NCBI GenBank assembly: GCA_903939515.1
Contig: CAJAHH010000012.1
Location: 1 to 64,000, forward strand
Source of the DNA: an uncultured Verrucomicrobiota bacterium
Lineage (GTDB): Bacteria; Verrucomicrobiota; Verrucomicrobiia; Limisphaerales; UBA9464
Direction: 5' to 3'
Length of the DNA: 64,000 nt
Both the position numbers and the translations under genes were made by a program. Under the pieces are notes generated by a model. That model made no database searches and was not told the origin of the DNA. It worked only from the letters and a program-made list of their open reading frames with translations. Shown here piece by piece: positions 24,981 through 34,505 of this stretch (its first letter is position 1; each line of letters begins with the position of its first letter).

Positions 24981-26663
24981 TCACCGCTGGCCACCCAGGC
25001 GCTGAACTTCATTCGAAACGGAGGTGATTTTTTCCACATCCCGCATGTCGCGAGCGAACTGCAATTGACGGATGCGCAACTCCTGACGGTCTACGTCCGG
25101 AGGCGACGTGACAATGAGCTGTTCCAGACACCGGTACGCCTCGGCCGGCTGCCCGAGGACCCGATGGGCCTCGATGCTGTCCAGCAGCAGGCGGCGGCGT
25201 TGCATCGGCGTGGCGTTGGTCAGACTCAGGGCCGTGTCATACCACTCCAAAGCCCTGCGGACCCGGATGCCTGACCAGTAAAGACGTCCTATTTTCTCGG
25301 CCACGACCGCGTGATTGGTGGCCCAGCGTTGTCCCTCGAGCTGGTCCCGCACTGCTTCCACTGGGCGGCCCGCCATGACTTGAAGGTTGGCGTTGCGGAC
25401 CAGCGCATAGGCAGTCCTCGGATCGTTGGCATCATCCAGGCGTTTGCCATCGTCGGCCAGCGGGCGGCCGAACGGGCGGTACAACGGATCGCCCACCACC
25501 ACCGTCTGCCACGACAGCACCGGGTGCGCCGCGGTTGCGGCCTCGCCCAGGGTCATCCCGACGTATCCCCAACGCTCGAGGAACATGGCCGGATTGGGGG
25601 TGAACTCTAAATAAGGCTCAGCCACACAACCCATGGTGGCGGTGGCTCCGCGGGCTAGGAGCGGGCCCACCCAGTTCTCGGAGGCCGATCTAAGGTTGGC
25701 CGCGCTGAAGGAATGTAAGTGGTAGGCGAAGGCCCCAGGGAGGAATTCGACGCTGGCCCGGTAGAACGGTCCGGTCACCCCACTGTCGTACCAACCAATA
25801 TAGAGGGCCACCTGACTGAGAGGATATCCGACTCCCAAGCTCGCCGGTTGATTGTCGACGAAGGTGTCGAATCCCAGCCGTTTGGCAGCCACCGCTGCAT
25901 TGGTAATCATCCGATCGCCCCACCAATAGGGCCCATTGGTAATGGCTCGCAGATCGATGTACGCATGCCCCCACAACCCCCGAGACTCGGCCTCCAATGC
26001 CTTGTCCACCAGGCCCCGAGCGATCTCCGGCGTGGGTCCGTCCAACCGCGTCACCATGAAGACGCCATTGGTGGGGTGAATTTGGGCCGCATTGGTGGCA
26101 CCGACTATAGGATTGGGAGAAGTGGCAATCGGGTCGTTAAAACCCAGCCGAGGCAGCAAGGCCAACTCGTCATCCACCGAGGCGTCATTGCGCAAAAATT
26201 GGGCAGGGATGCCCTCTGTTTCACTGCGCATCGACGAATCGTGAGGGATGTACCAGGGCACCCCATAGCACAGAAGCAAGTATCGGATTTCCGAGCGGAT
26301 CAACCGCAGGCGATTCCGGGCCGTTGCCTTGCGACCTTGCGGCGGCGAACTGGAATCGGGCACCCACTCCGCCAAGCCTTTTTCAACGAGATACTTACGG
26401 ACCGGTTCCTGAATCCCAGAAACATAGTCCGCACGAGAAATGGTCCCCGAATCAGGAAGACGAAGGCCCAAAAGTTGAGAGTCTGGCACCGACCGCCGCT
26501 GGGCATAATGCCGGGCCACGGCCTCGGAGGCAGGCATTTGTGCATTGTAGATGACCAACACCTCATTGCCCGCGGCCTCGGCGACCCAGGAGCTAATCCA
26601 GACCCATCCCAACAGCAGCTTAAGCAGCCACCCGATCCGCATCGTTCGAGGGGTCGGAGCCAT
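24981..26663 (-). CDS. TIGR03790 family protein
   Basis: The 560-residue secreted protein has an uncleaved or cleaved signal near the start (MRIGWLLKLLLGWVWISSW). It carries the TIGR03790 signature: NEVLVIYNAQMPASEAVARHYAQRRSVP at the start of the mature part (quoted in pieces NEVLVIYNAQ / AVARHYAQRR), IRYLLLCYGVPWYIPH, SVDDELALL, VTRLDGP, GATATMGCVAEPYL and WQTVVVGDPLYRPF. A TPR-like tail (about 430-560) follows. The function of the family is unknown; it is common in Planctomycetota, Verrucomicrobiota and Acidobacteriota. It starts four bases after the cmk stop, so it is probably co-transcribed with tyrA-aroA-cmk. ATG at 26663; the next ATG at 26642 is equally plausible. Confidence 0.88.
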   Translation of the reverse strand: MAPTPRTMRIGWLLKLLLGWVWISSWVAEAAGNEVLVIYNAQMPASEAVARHYAQRRSVPDSQLLGLRLPDSGTISRADYVSGIQEPVRKYLVEKGLAEWVPDSSSPPQGRKATARNRLRLIRSEIRYLLLCYGVPWYIPHDSSMRSETEGIPAQFLRNDASVDDELALLPRLGFNDPIATSPNPIVGATNAAQIHPTNGVFMVTRLDGPTPEIARGLVDKALEAESRGLWGHAYIDLRAITNGPYWWGDRMITNAAVAAKRLGFDTFVDNQPASLGVGYPLSQVALYIGWYDSGVTGPFYRASVEFLPGAFAYHLHSFSAANLRSASENWVGPLLARGATATMGCVAEPYLEFTPNPAMFLERWGYVGMTLGEAATAAHPVLSWQTVVVGDPLYRPFGRPLADDGKRLDDANDPRTAYALVRNANLQVMAGRPVEAVRDQLEGQRWATNHAVVAEKIGRLYWSGIRVRRALEWYDTALSLTNATPMQRRRLLLDSIEAHRVLGQPAEAYRCLEQLIVTSPPDVDRQELRIRQLQFARDMRDVEKITSVSNEVQRLGGQR

Positions 26664-26667
26664 TAAA

Positions 26668-27369
26668 TCACCCCTGCTTCGGATTCTCCAAACGGGACCC
26701 GAGGCGCTCGCGGACATGGCCCATCAGCACAGCAAACGTCTCGTCCGGGGTTTGTCCGGTGTTGTTGATGCGGACAGAATCGAGGGCCGGAATCAGTGCC
26801 CCTTTCTTGCGGTGAATGTCCATGCTGTCTCGCCAGGCTCCATCAGTGGATCCCCCGCGGTCGGTAATCCGGCGCTGACGCTCTTCGGCATCGGCTTCGA
26901 GAAAGAATTTCACCGGGGCCAAAGGGAACACTTCGGTGCCGATATCGCGTCCCTCCATGACGAGCGGCCCGAGGGCAGAACAGTCCCGCTGTCGGGCCAC
27001 CATCCAGTCCCGAACCTTGCCGATTTGTGCGACGACCGGGACTGCCTTCTCGACGACATCGGTGCGGATCTCGGTCGCCGGGAAATACCCATCAACATGG
27101 ATCCATGCCTGAGCGTCGATCACGCGGAGCTCCCATTTCCAACTGCGAAGCTGGCGAATGACGGCCTTTTCATCGACCTCAGTCATGGGCTTTTCGAGTC
27201 GGATTTGCCGCTGCAAGCAATACCAGGCCAGCGTCCGGTACATGGCTCCCGAATCGACATAGATATAGGCCAATTCGCGGGCCATCCGACGGGACAAAGT
27301 CCCCTTGCCCGACGCGCTGGGACCGTCGACCGCAATGACTTGGGGGAGCTTGAGTGTCTTGGTCTTCAT
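26668..27369 (-). CDS. cmk: Cytidylate kinase
   Basis: The 233-residue CMP/dCMP kinase uses ATP to make CDP and dCDP. The P-loop VDGPSASGKGTLSRRMA is at the N terminus, followed by YIYVDSGAMYRTLAWY, VMEGRDIGTEVFP (LID/NMP-binding region) and KFFLEADAEERQRRI, then the C-terminal RINNTGQTPDET. The start overlaps the aroA stop as ATGA. Pairing of aroA with cmk is frequent across bacteria, so this is a conserved operon and not an accident. It ends four bases before the TIGR03790 gene. Confidence 0.95.
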   Translation of the reverse strand: MKTKTLKLPQVIAVDGPSASGKGTLSRRMARELAYIYVDSGAMYRTLAWYCLQRQIRLEKPMTEVDEKAVIRQLRSWKWELRVIDAQAWIHVDGYFPATEIRTDVVEKAVPVVAQIGKVRDWMVARQRDCSALGPLVMEGRDIGTEVFPLAPVKFFLEADAEERQRRITDRGGSTDGAWRDSMDIHRKKGALIPALDSVRINNTGQTPDETFAVLMGHVRERLGSRLENPKQG

Positions 27370-28634
27370 TCAGCGTTGAGTTCGTTCAGTGGAAGCACTC
27401 GACCGGTGGTGGCATCGAGAATGATCGCCCCAAGACCAAAGGGGGGCGACCCGGCCAGTTTACGGAAGAAATTGGGGAAGGTCTTGCGGACGCAGCGAGG
27501 GTTGCGCAATCGCATACCAGGAATCCTCAAGCCCAGCATGGCGAAGCACATGGCCATGCGGTGGTCGTCGTAGGTTTCGATCTCAGCCCCGTGCAAGATC
27601 GAGGGACGGATGAGCAGGCTATCACCAGACTCGGTCACGCTGGCACCGCACTTGGTCAATTCGGTGCGCAGCGCCTGGACCCGCTCGCATTCCTGCAGGC
27701 GTAAACGCCCCAAGTCGGTGAAGCGGACCGGGTGGTTTTCCAAGGAGGCCAGCGTGATGGCCGTCATGATGCTGTCTCCCAGGTCGCTCTCGCGCGAAAC
27801 CTCGGCCGGAAGATCTAGGAAGTTCGGATACCGTGCATCAACCTGCCATCCCGAACTGGGCCAACGGGCGACTTCGATCCGGTTTTTGCCCATCAGGCGG
27901 GCGGCTCCCCAAAAGTAACTGCCGCTGGAGGCGTCGGGCTCTACCTGAAAAATGCCACCAGAGTGCGGAAAGGACTCAACCAGTCGACGGGTCATTTCGA
28001 CATACGGCAACTCATCCGGATTGGCATCGGCGATTTGCACTTCCCAACCCGCCACCTTCCCCGGAAGCAGGAGGGCCGAAGCAAATTGCGAACTCTCCGC
28101 CACGCTGACCCGGCATGCCCCAGTCCGAGGACCGGTTCCGTGGATCACAGCAGGCAAACGGTCTCCAGGTGCGTCCACCCGGTATCCCAACGAGCGGAGG
28201 GCCTGAAGCAAAGCCGCCTGGGGGCGCTCATGCATCCGTGGCACCCCTGACAACCGGTAGCACCCCTCTCCCAAGCACACCATGGCCGCCAGAAAACGGG
28301 CCGCCGTCCCGGCATTGCCCACATACAATTCCAGGGGTGAGAACTCCGTGCCGGCCTTGGGAATCCGCCCCCCCAACCCTTCCACCTGAATGACGCGGTT
28401 GGCCTCCTCGGCCAAGTCCTGGGCCACACCCACGGCAAACCCCAACTGACGCAGGCACTCGGTCATGACTTGAGTGTCTTCGCTCCACAGTGCCCCGGTC
28501 AGCGTGACCGTGCCAGACGACAAGGCCGCCAAGATAAGAGCACGATTGGTAATGCTCTTGGATCCCGGCACCGTGATGGACACGAAAGCGGGAGACGGTG
28601 GGGGAACGATCTCAATGAGGTCAGGCAGCGACAT
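27366..28634 (-). CDS. aroA: 3-phosphoshikimate 1-carboxyvinyltransferase (EPSP synthase)
   Basis: The 422-residue enzyme joins PEP to shikimate-3-phosphate in the pathway to chorismate. Visible motifs are VPGSKSITNRALILAAL (substrate-binding N terminus), the PEP-binding NAGTAARFLAAMVCL (class II-like NAGTAARFL instead of the classic LGNAGTAMRPL), GVPRMHERP, SSQFASALLL, and the C-terminal YDDHRMAMCFAMLGLR. The start at 28634 opens at MSLPDLIEIV, four bases after tyrA; the open frame upstream to 28850 is the shadow of tyrA. It overlaps cmk by ATGA. The three enzymes tyrA, aroA and cmk therefore form one transcription unit. Glyphosate sensitivity class cannot be told from the sequence alone. 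Confidence 0.93.
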   Translation of the reverse strand: MSLPDLIEIVPPPSPAFVSITVPGSKSITNRALILAALSSGTVTLTGALWSEDTQVMTECLRQLGFAVGVAQDLAEEANRVIQVEGLGGRIPKAGTEFSPLELYVGNAGTAARFLAAMVCLGEGCYRLSGVPRMHERPQAALLQALRSLGYRVDAPGDRLPAVIHGTGPRTGACRVSVAESSQFASALLLPGKVAGWEVQIADANPDELPYVEMTRRLVESFPHSGGIFQVEPDASSGSYFWGAARLMGKNRIEVARWPSSGWQVDARYPNFLDLPAEVSRESDLGDSIMTAITLASLENHPVRFTDLGRLRLQECERVQALRTELTKCGASVTESGDSLLIRPSILHGAEIETYDDHRMAMCFAMLGLRIPGMRLRNPRCVRKTFPNFFRKLAGSPPFGLGAIILDATTGRVLPLNELNAE

Positions 28635-28638
28635 CGGC

Positions 28639-29523
28639 TCAGGCGGTTTTCTTGGACTCGGGATCAGGAAAGCGGAGGTCTCTTCGAGATTTGGCCTGGC
28701 GGAAGAAATCTTCGATGGATTTCTCATCGCCCGCGTCCAGAGCCAGTCGGAATTCAGACAAATCTTCGATGAAGACTCCCAGCACCCGGGAGAGATGACG
28801 CCGGTTGGCCAAGGCGATGTCTTTCCACATTTCCGGAGAACCCGAGGCAATCCGAGTGGTGTCGCGGAATCCGCCGGCGCACAAATCGGATTGTTCCTTC
28901 GGATGGACCGGGCTCAGGACGTAGTTGGCCAACTCAGCGGCCACCACATGCGGCAGATGACTCGAGCGGGCTACTAAATCATCGTGAAGCACCGGGTTCA
29001 TTTGTAGCACCCGCGAGCCCACCGCCTCCCACAAGGAGCGGATGGCGAGCACGGCGGAGGGATCGCTCGCGGACGTAGGCGTCACCACGCAGACCGCTCC
29101 CTCGAACAAGTCAGCCCGGGCATGGGCCGGACCACTCTTCTCGGCCCCGGCCATCGGATGACTGCCGACAAATCGAACGCCAGCCCCCTGGGCCAACGGC
29201 TCAATCTCGGCCACTAGGTCGGATTTCACGCTGCCGACATCCGTCACCAGACAATCGGGTGACAAGTGCCGGGACATTTCTCGGAACAACCCGGGACTTT
29301 GCCCGACCGGAGAACACAAGACCACCAGGTCGGCGTCCACCACAGCTTCGGCTAGATTGCGCGAACAGCGGTCTACCACGCCCAGAGCCAGACACTCGGC
29401 CACCGACGAAGCCCGCCGGACGAAGCCCTGGACCTCATCCGCCAAGCCACGGCGCCGCAGCGCCATACCGAGCGAACCGCCCAGCAGGCCCACGCCCACC
29501 AACGTCACCTTGCGGAAATGCAC
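28639..29523 (-). CDS. tyrA: Prephenate dehydrogenase
   Basis: The 294-residue enzyme oxidatively decarboxylates prephenate to 4-hydroxyphenylpyruvate on the tyrosine branch. The N-terminal Rossmann motif is VTLVGVGLLGGSLGMAL; further marks are VVLCSPVGQSP, VTDVGSVKSDLV, the substrate-binding FVGSHPMAGAEKSG, ARSSHLPHVVAAELA and GGFRDTTRIASGSPEMWKDI. There is no chorismate mutase or ACT domain, so it is the monofunctional type. The start is GTG at 29523. It opens the tyrA-aroA-cmk-TIGR03790 cluster, and aroA begins four bases after its stop. The DinG gene ends 91 bases upstream. Confidence 0.92.
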   Translation of the reverse strand: MHFRKVTLVGVGLLGGSLGMALRRRGLADEVQGFVRRASSVAECLALGVVDRCSRNLAEAVVDADLVVLCSPVGQSPGLFREMSRHLSPDCLVTDVGSVKSDLVAEIEPLAQGAGVRFVGSHPMAGAEKSGPAHARADLFEGAVCVVTPTSASDPSAVLAIRSLWEAVGSRVLQMNPVLHDDLVARSSHLPHVVAAELANYVLSPVHPKEQSDLCAGGFRDTTRIASGSPEMWKDIALANRRHLSRVLGVFIEDLSEFRLALDAGDEKSIEDFFRQAKSRRDLRFPDPESKKTA

Positions 29524-29614
29524 GGCCCCAACCTACCGAAGCTGAGAGGCGCGAGGGAAGCATTGAACCGTGGGTTCACGGGAAGAAACCAACAATGGGT
29601 CCGGGCCGAGCCTT

Positions 29615-31783
29615 TCAAACAATCTCCATCGGGCACGGGGGAACCGACTCCAGAAACGCCTTACCGTAGCGTTTGGTCAGCACGCGATTGTCCAAAATCA
29701 CCACGATCCCGGTGTCGGTCTTGGTTCGGATGAGCCGGCCGACACCCTGCCGAAACTTGAGAATGGCCTCCGGAAGGCTGAAGGCGCTGAAGGCGTTGCC
29801 GCCCTCGGCTTCAATTTGCTCGATCCGGGCCTCCACCAACGGGTGATCGGGCACGGCAAAGGGCAACCGGGTGATAATGACATTGCTCAGAGCATCACCC
29901 GGCACGTCCACCCCCTGCCAAAAGCTGTCGGTCCCAAAGAGAACTGAATCTCGGTTTTCTCGAAATTTCTCCAACATGGTCGATCGAGGCATCCCGGTGT
30001 TCTGCACGTAGCACTCGAGTCCCAGTCGGCCAAAGAACGATTCCATCCGCCCCGCGACCTGGAGCATTAATCGGTGACTCGTGAACAACACGAAGGCCTT
30101 GCCATGGGTCCGTGTAATGAAGTGCTCGATCCAATGAACCAGCGCATCCTCGTAACCCGCTTCCCGGGGATCGGGCATCTTGCCAGCAACGAACAGCGTC
30201 ATTTGACGGGGATAATCAAACGGCGAACCCACCTGAAGCCCCTGGGCCTCTTCACCCCCTACCCTTCCGGCCACATAGCGGAGCGCCGCAATTGAGCCCG
30301 CTCTGGGAAGCGCTGAGCCAATCGGGTACGCCGCGGACATCGGAGACCGTGGCAGCGGAATCGAAGGGGCGGCTGCCGCTCCGGAAGGCCCTGTTGTTCC
30401 TAGGGTGGCGCTGGTCAGGATCACGGAAGTTCCCGATTCAAAGAGCCGTTGACGCAAAAAGTCGGCCACCACGACCGGAGCTGCATTCAACGAAAGATTC
30501 TTCTGAGTCTTCCCGGTGCGCTCCACCCAATAGACATGATCCTCGGCCGTCTGACTCAGAAAGGTGGAGACGGCCACCTTAAGGTCTGCCAAGCGACGGT
30601 TGCATTCCATCAACTCCTCGCCGGTCTCCTTGTCTTCGGAGGTCTGGATGAGTTCGTGGATTTGCTCGCGCAAGCGCTGCAGCGGCAGGGTCAGACTGTC
30701 TTGGACAAGGTCCGGCCTGCGGATCCGCAACTCTTTCCAAACCCGGGAGGGCTGTTCCGTGGGCGTCGTCCGATCTGGCTCCGACGAGGTGGCCGATCGG
30801 GCCAACTCCTGGCAGGAGTCCTCCACCCGCACAAAAAAGTCGTCGGTCTCCTTGAGCACATCGGCCACCAATCGAACGTTGGATGCCGAACGCAAGGTGG
30901 ACAAAAGCCCCTTCTCGGTTCGCGGGTTCCAAAGACGTTGAAGCGCATAGCGAACCTGACCGCTGCTCACACTGACGCCGATATGCCGCGCAGCCACCGA
31001 TTCAACGGTATGGGCCTCGTCGAAGATTACGAAGTCGTTCTTAAAGAGGACACCGCCCTCGGGATCGGACTCGACTCCGTTGAGCAAAGTGAAGAACAGG
31101 GTGTGGTTGAGCACCAACACATCGGCCCCGAGAATCTTCTGGCGGGCGCGCTGAAAGAAACAGACCGGCCCCAACTTGGCCTGATCACTTTGGAAACCAC
31201 ATTTCTTGGGAGTGCACAACCCTCGCTCGGAGCAAACGTGCTCCCAGACCTTGGGATCGGGTTCCACCGAGAAGTCACTCAGCGAACCATCTTGGGTGGT
31301 GCGACTCCACTCTTCGATCCGACGCAACTCGGCCGCTTCCGGAGAGGTAAAGAGCGAATCACATTGCTGCATGGCCTTGCGCAGGCGGCGGGTGCACAAG
31401 TAATTGGAGCGCCCCTTCAGCATCGCAAAACTGAAATCGACCGGGAGCACCTGCTTCAGGACGGGAAGGTCTTTCTCCACCAATTGCTCCTGCAAATTAA
31501 TAGTGTGGGTGGAAATCACCGCCTTCTTCTTGCGCCCAACGGCAAAAAGAATCGCCGGAATCAGATACGCAAAACTTTTACCAACACCGGTACCAGCCTC
31601 CACAAGCAAATGCTGGCGGTTCTGAAGCGCCGAGGCGACGGCCATGGCCATCTGCTGTTGCTCAGGGCGATACTCAAAGTTGCTGGCCCGAGAAAGCAGT
31701 CCGCTCTGGGAAAAGATCTCCCGAACAGGCTCCACCCAATCGGTGGGCTCCTGTCCCGCGGAAGTATCGGCCAACGAAATCAC
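29615..31783 (-). CDS. DinG-family ATP-dependent DNA helicase
   Basis: The 722-residue superfamily 2 helicase of the XPD/DinG group has Walker A VEAGTGVGKSFAYLIPA, motif Ia STHTINLQEQ, a DEAH box (VIFDEAHTVES), and C-terminal motifs (LFTSHRLMLQVAG, GTDSFWQGVDVPGD, QGVGRLIRTKTDTG). A four-cysteine Fe-S cluster is expected from Cys residues in NYLCTRRL, CSERGLCTPKKCGF and PVCFFQRAR. Such enzymes unwind 5' overhangs and R-loops during repair. The start is GTG at 31783. It lies upstream of tyrA on the same strand but is separated by 91 bases, and independent expression is possible. Confidence 0.92.
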   Translation of the reverse strand: MISLADTSAGQEPTDWVEPVREIFSQSGLLSRASNFEYRPEQQQMAMAVASALQNRQHLLVEAGTGVGKSFAYLIPAILFAVGRKKKAVISTHTINLQEQLVEKDLPVLKQVLPVDFSFAMLKGRSNYLCTRRLRKAMQQCDSLFTSPEAAELRRIEEWSRTTQDGSLSDFSVEPDPKVWEHVCSERGLCTPKKCGFQSDQAKLGPVCFFQRARQKILGADVLVLNHTLFFTLLNGVESDPEGGVLFKNDFVIFDEAHTVESVAARHIGVSVSSGQVRYALQRLWNPRTEKGLLSTLRSASNVRLVADVLKETDDFFVRVEDSCQELARSATSSEPDRTTPTEQPSRVWKELRIRRPDLVQDSLTLPLQRLREQIHELIQTSEDKETGEELMECNRRLADLKVAVSTFLSQTAEDHVYWVERTGKTQKNLSLNAAPVVVADFLRQRLFESGTSVILTSATLGTTGPSGAAAAPSIPLPRSPMSAAYPIGSALPRAGSIAALRYVAGRVGGEEAQGLQVGSPFDYPRQMTLFVAGKMPDPREAGYEDALVHWIEHFITRTHGKAFVLFTSHRLMLQVAGRMESFFGRLGLECYVQNTGMPRSTMLEKFRENRDSVLFGTDSFWQGVDVPGDALSNVIITRLPFAVPDHPLVEARIEQIEAEGGNAFSAFSLPEAILKFRQGVGRLIRTKTDTGIVVILDNRVLTKRYGKAFLESVPPCPMEIV

Positions 31784-32033
31784 TCGCGGAGGCTACGGCC
31801 AGTACTGCGTTTGAGGAAGAAGGCTTTGCACAGCGATAGTTCCTGATACTGCTCAAGCCTGATGCCTGGGTAGCCAAAACCGGACACACCTCGGGCGGGC
31901 TTTTGAACTCTACGCGGTGAATGCCTGACCAACACCGCATCCATCCGCCGAGAGTGACGATTCGAGGCCCGCACCCTACAGTCAGTCCTGCACCCTGCGA
32001 TGCCGGATGCGAAAGGCTCGCGCTCAGCGGGCA

Positions 32034-33452
32034 TCAGTTGGGAGCTTGGACGGTAACAACAAGCTTCTCCGTCTTCATAACTGACTGACTGTCCTTCTTG
32101 AAAACAGGACTGTCGTCCGTAGAAGTCGATCCGCTTGTTGCAGGATTGAAAGCGTGGACCAGGGTACGCATGAAGCGCTCGTTTTCCTGCTCAAGTATCT
32201 CGAGATCAATGGTAACGCCGGCAATGTCCGCCCGCCTCAACTGAGCTTCAACTCTGGTAATGACCACCGAGAGACGCTCGTCGCCCACCATCTGGATGGA
32301 GCCACTGAGGGCGTTGATGCGCACGGTCGCAGCCTGCCATCGATCCCGACTAATCGAAGAACGCACAAAGGTGATAGATTCGCTGATGGCTCGCGAGAAG
32401 CCCGTCGACAACTCGAAGTAGGCCTTGTCATCGAGACACAGACGCTGCTGAGCCTTGAAGAGTGTCGATTCCGTGCTACTGACGTCCTTCAGGGCGGCTT
32501 CGATGGCATCGGCCAAGTCTTTCCGCTCCAGAGGTTTGCGCAGAAAACGAGTCACCTTGAGCGTCGCCGCCTTGGAAACGTTGTCCTTGAACGCATTGGC
32601 CGAGATCATGACCACCGGGATATTAGAAAAGCGCGGAAGGTCGCGCAGGCGGGCAATGAACTCCAATCCATCCATGTTGGGCATCAACACGTCGCAGACA
32701 ATGATGTCCGGATACGGAGGCTTCTCCATCAGGCTCAACGCAGCCTGACCGTCTTCGGCCTCGGTAATGGTCACATTGAGTTCCTTGGGCAGCAGGGCCC
32801 GGATCAAGCGACGACTGGTCTGATCATCCTCAACCAATAGCATTCGGGTAGTTTTGCCGCCGGCATGTGCCTCGATTATTTCTTCAACCTGAGGACGGGC
32901 CAGTTTGCGCCCCAAGGAATCAAGCATGCCCTGCACCCCATCGACTTCTGCCTTAGATAAGGCCAAACCAACTTCTAACTGAGACCCCCCCGAAAGTGTG
33001 GTGGTCACCCGCTCACCGGCGTTGTCGATCACCGAGCGCAATCCATCGAGAATACCCAGCGGTTTCAGGGCGTTTTTAGCGATCGCCTCCTCCTCCAACG
33101 CGCGAATCTTTCCTTGGAGAGAAACTGATCGATCCTGAAGACGTTCGTTCTGGGACTCGAGATCCTTACACTTCTTCTCAGCAGTCGCCACAGCTCGAAA
33201 GGCCTCCTCCAGCGACGAGCTTCGGTTGTCGTCAGACTCTAGTTCGGGGTTTTTATCAAAGTCGATCAAGGCTGTTCGAGTCAGAGAACCCAGGGCGATC
33301 AGCGATGGGATGGCAACGGCCCCAATCCAAAAGCTGGCATACTTACCAATCCCCTCACCCAACAACCATCGAACCAACACGATCAAAGCGGGCACAACGG
33401 CGGCGGAGACGGTCAGTATCAGGATTCGACTATGAATGGTTTGGATCTTCAT
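32034..33452 (-). CDS. Membrane-anchored response regulator with C-terminal helical domain
   Basis: The 472-residue protein starts with two membrane segments (about 9-29 and 38-57), then a coiled coil (about 75-130; heptad-like AEKKCKDLESQNERLQDRS), a linker, and a receiver domain (about 203-325). The receiver shows MLLVEDDQTSRRLIRALL, the phospho-acceptor Asp in IIVCDVLMPNMDGLEFI, VVMISANAF and the Lys of RFLRKPLE. The last 130 residues are helical and could be an Hpt-like or dimerisation domain; the conserved His of Hpt was not clearly seen. No histidine kinase lies nearby. A receiver with its own membrane anchor and coiled coil is unusual and suggests a scaffold at the inner membrane. The start at 33452 (MKIQTIHSRI) opens at the first helix. 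Confidence 0.75.
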   Translation of the reverse strand: MKIQTIHSRILILTVSAAVVPALIVLVRWLLGEGIGKYASFWIGAVAIPSLIALGSLTRTALIDFDKNPELESDDNRSSSLEEAFRAVATAEKKCKDLESQNERLQDRSVSLQGKIRALEEEAIAKNALKPLGILDGLRSVIDNAGERVTTTLSGGSQLEVGLALSKAEVDGVQGMLDSLGRKLARPQVEEIIEAHAGGKTTRMLLVEDDQTSRRLIRALLPKELNVTITEAEDGQAALSLMEKPPYPDIIVCDVLMPNMDGLEFIARLRDLPRFSNIPVVMISANAFKDNVSKAATLKVTRFLRKPLERKDLADAIEAALKDVSSTESTLFKAQQRLCLDDKAYFELSTGFSRAISESITFVRSSISRDRWQAATVRINALSGSIQMVGDERLSVVITRVEAQLRRADIAGVTIDLEILEQENERFMRTLVHAFNPATSGSTSTDDSPVFKKDSQSVMKTEKLVVTVQAPN

Positions 33453-33657
33453 GGCGCACACAAGCCCTGATAGCGAGTCGCCCACGATAATGAGCCCTCG
33501 GATCCGACTATTCTTGCCTATCGCCCATTGCCGGGAAAAACTTTAGGACTTGTCTGAGAATGAGGAAAGAATGCTGGGTTCTCAGCCAGTGTCTGGACCA
33601 TGAATGAGAATCCATCCAGTCACAGCGACTTCAGCCTGAGCCCCACGGGCGCCGAGC

Positions 33658-34434
33658 TCAGCCCTTTCGAGAGTCGACCGGGTAGTTGTGAGGGATTTCT
33701 TCTACGAGCCAACCACTCCATGGCCACCCACTGGGTCGCTTCCCCCGATGGACCCAAGCCCAGCAGGATGGCCATAAAAGGGTGACCGTCAGCGCTCCAA
33801 CGAGCAAACCAGCCCATACGTCTGAAGCCCGATGGGCCCCCAGATGGAACCGGGACCAACCCACCGCAAGTGCAAAAGCTAGACCCAGGCCTCCAGCCCG
33901 AGCACCCCAGACGAAGGCCATGAAACCCAAACCTGCAGCTAAAGAAGCATGTCCGGAGGGAAACGATGCGTAGGCGTGGCGTCCGATAATCCAACGTCCA
34001 TCTTTGCGTGGACCAAACCACCCCTGCTCCACCGACACCTCTGGTCGGGTCCTGCCGATGATCGATCGCAGTCCCGTGCCTGCAACGCCTGACACGAGGC
34101 TGGACAGCAACATCGCCCCTAGGAGCCTGGCAGCCCTGCGTTGCGAGCTACGTTTGAACCACACACCCAACCCCACAACTGCGGGAATCAGAACAAATCC
34201 ATTGGCCGAACCGCTGATGGTCGATGCCAAGAGGTTCCAACCCTTTCCGCCCAAGGCCGACCGTTGCGAGCGCAACCAATCATCGGACCAAAACAACAGA
34301 CCCAGAAACGGTAATCCGACAAGGGCCCAGCCAAGAAGCCAATACCCGACAAGATGCAAGCGATCGGCACCGGCCTCAGGAACGAGATCAGCTGCTTTAA
34401 TCCCGTGCGGGTCTACTGCGTGCGTTAATTGCAC
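33658..34434 (-). CDS. PAP2-family membrane phosphatase
   Basis: The 258-residue membrane protein has about six helices and the three phosphatase motifs of the PAP2/haloperoxidase-like family: LRSIIGRTRP (motif 1, with an Arg in place of the usual Lys), SFPSGHAS (motif 2) and SRFHLGAHRASDV (motif 3 with the catalytic His and Asp). Such enzymes remove phosphate from phosphatidic acid, undecaprenyl pyrophosphate or related lipids at the outer face of the inner membrane. An ArnT-like glycosyltransferase that would use undecaprenyl-linked sugar is encoded divergently on the other side of a repeat element, so a lipid-carrier recycling role is reasonable but unproven. The start is GTG at 34434; a later start would not affect the domain. 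Confidence 0.85.
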   Translation of the reverse strand: MQLTHAVDPHGIKAADLVPEAGADRLHLVGYWLLGWALVGLPFLGLLFWSDDWLRSQRSALGGKGWNLLASTISGSANGFVLIPAVVGLGVWFKRSSQRRAARLLGAMLLSSLVSGVAGTGLRSIIGRTRPEVSVEQGWFGPRKDGRWIIGRHAYASFPSGHASLAAGLGFMAFVWGARAGGLGLAFALAVGWSRFHLGAHRASDVWAGLLVGALTVTLLWPSCWAWVHRGKRPSGWPWSGWLVEEIPHNYPVDSRKG

Positions 34435-34505
34435 ACGTCAACACTGACAAAACCAACTCGGACTGGAACGAAACAATCCTGAAACATCCACCGACCCCGT
34501 CTCAT

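Noticed and set aside
31784-32033. An open frame on the minus strand (84 codons) between dinG and the response regulator
   Set aside because: No start context, family resemblance or protein-like composition; it is simply the spacer.
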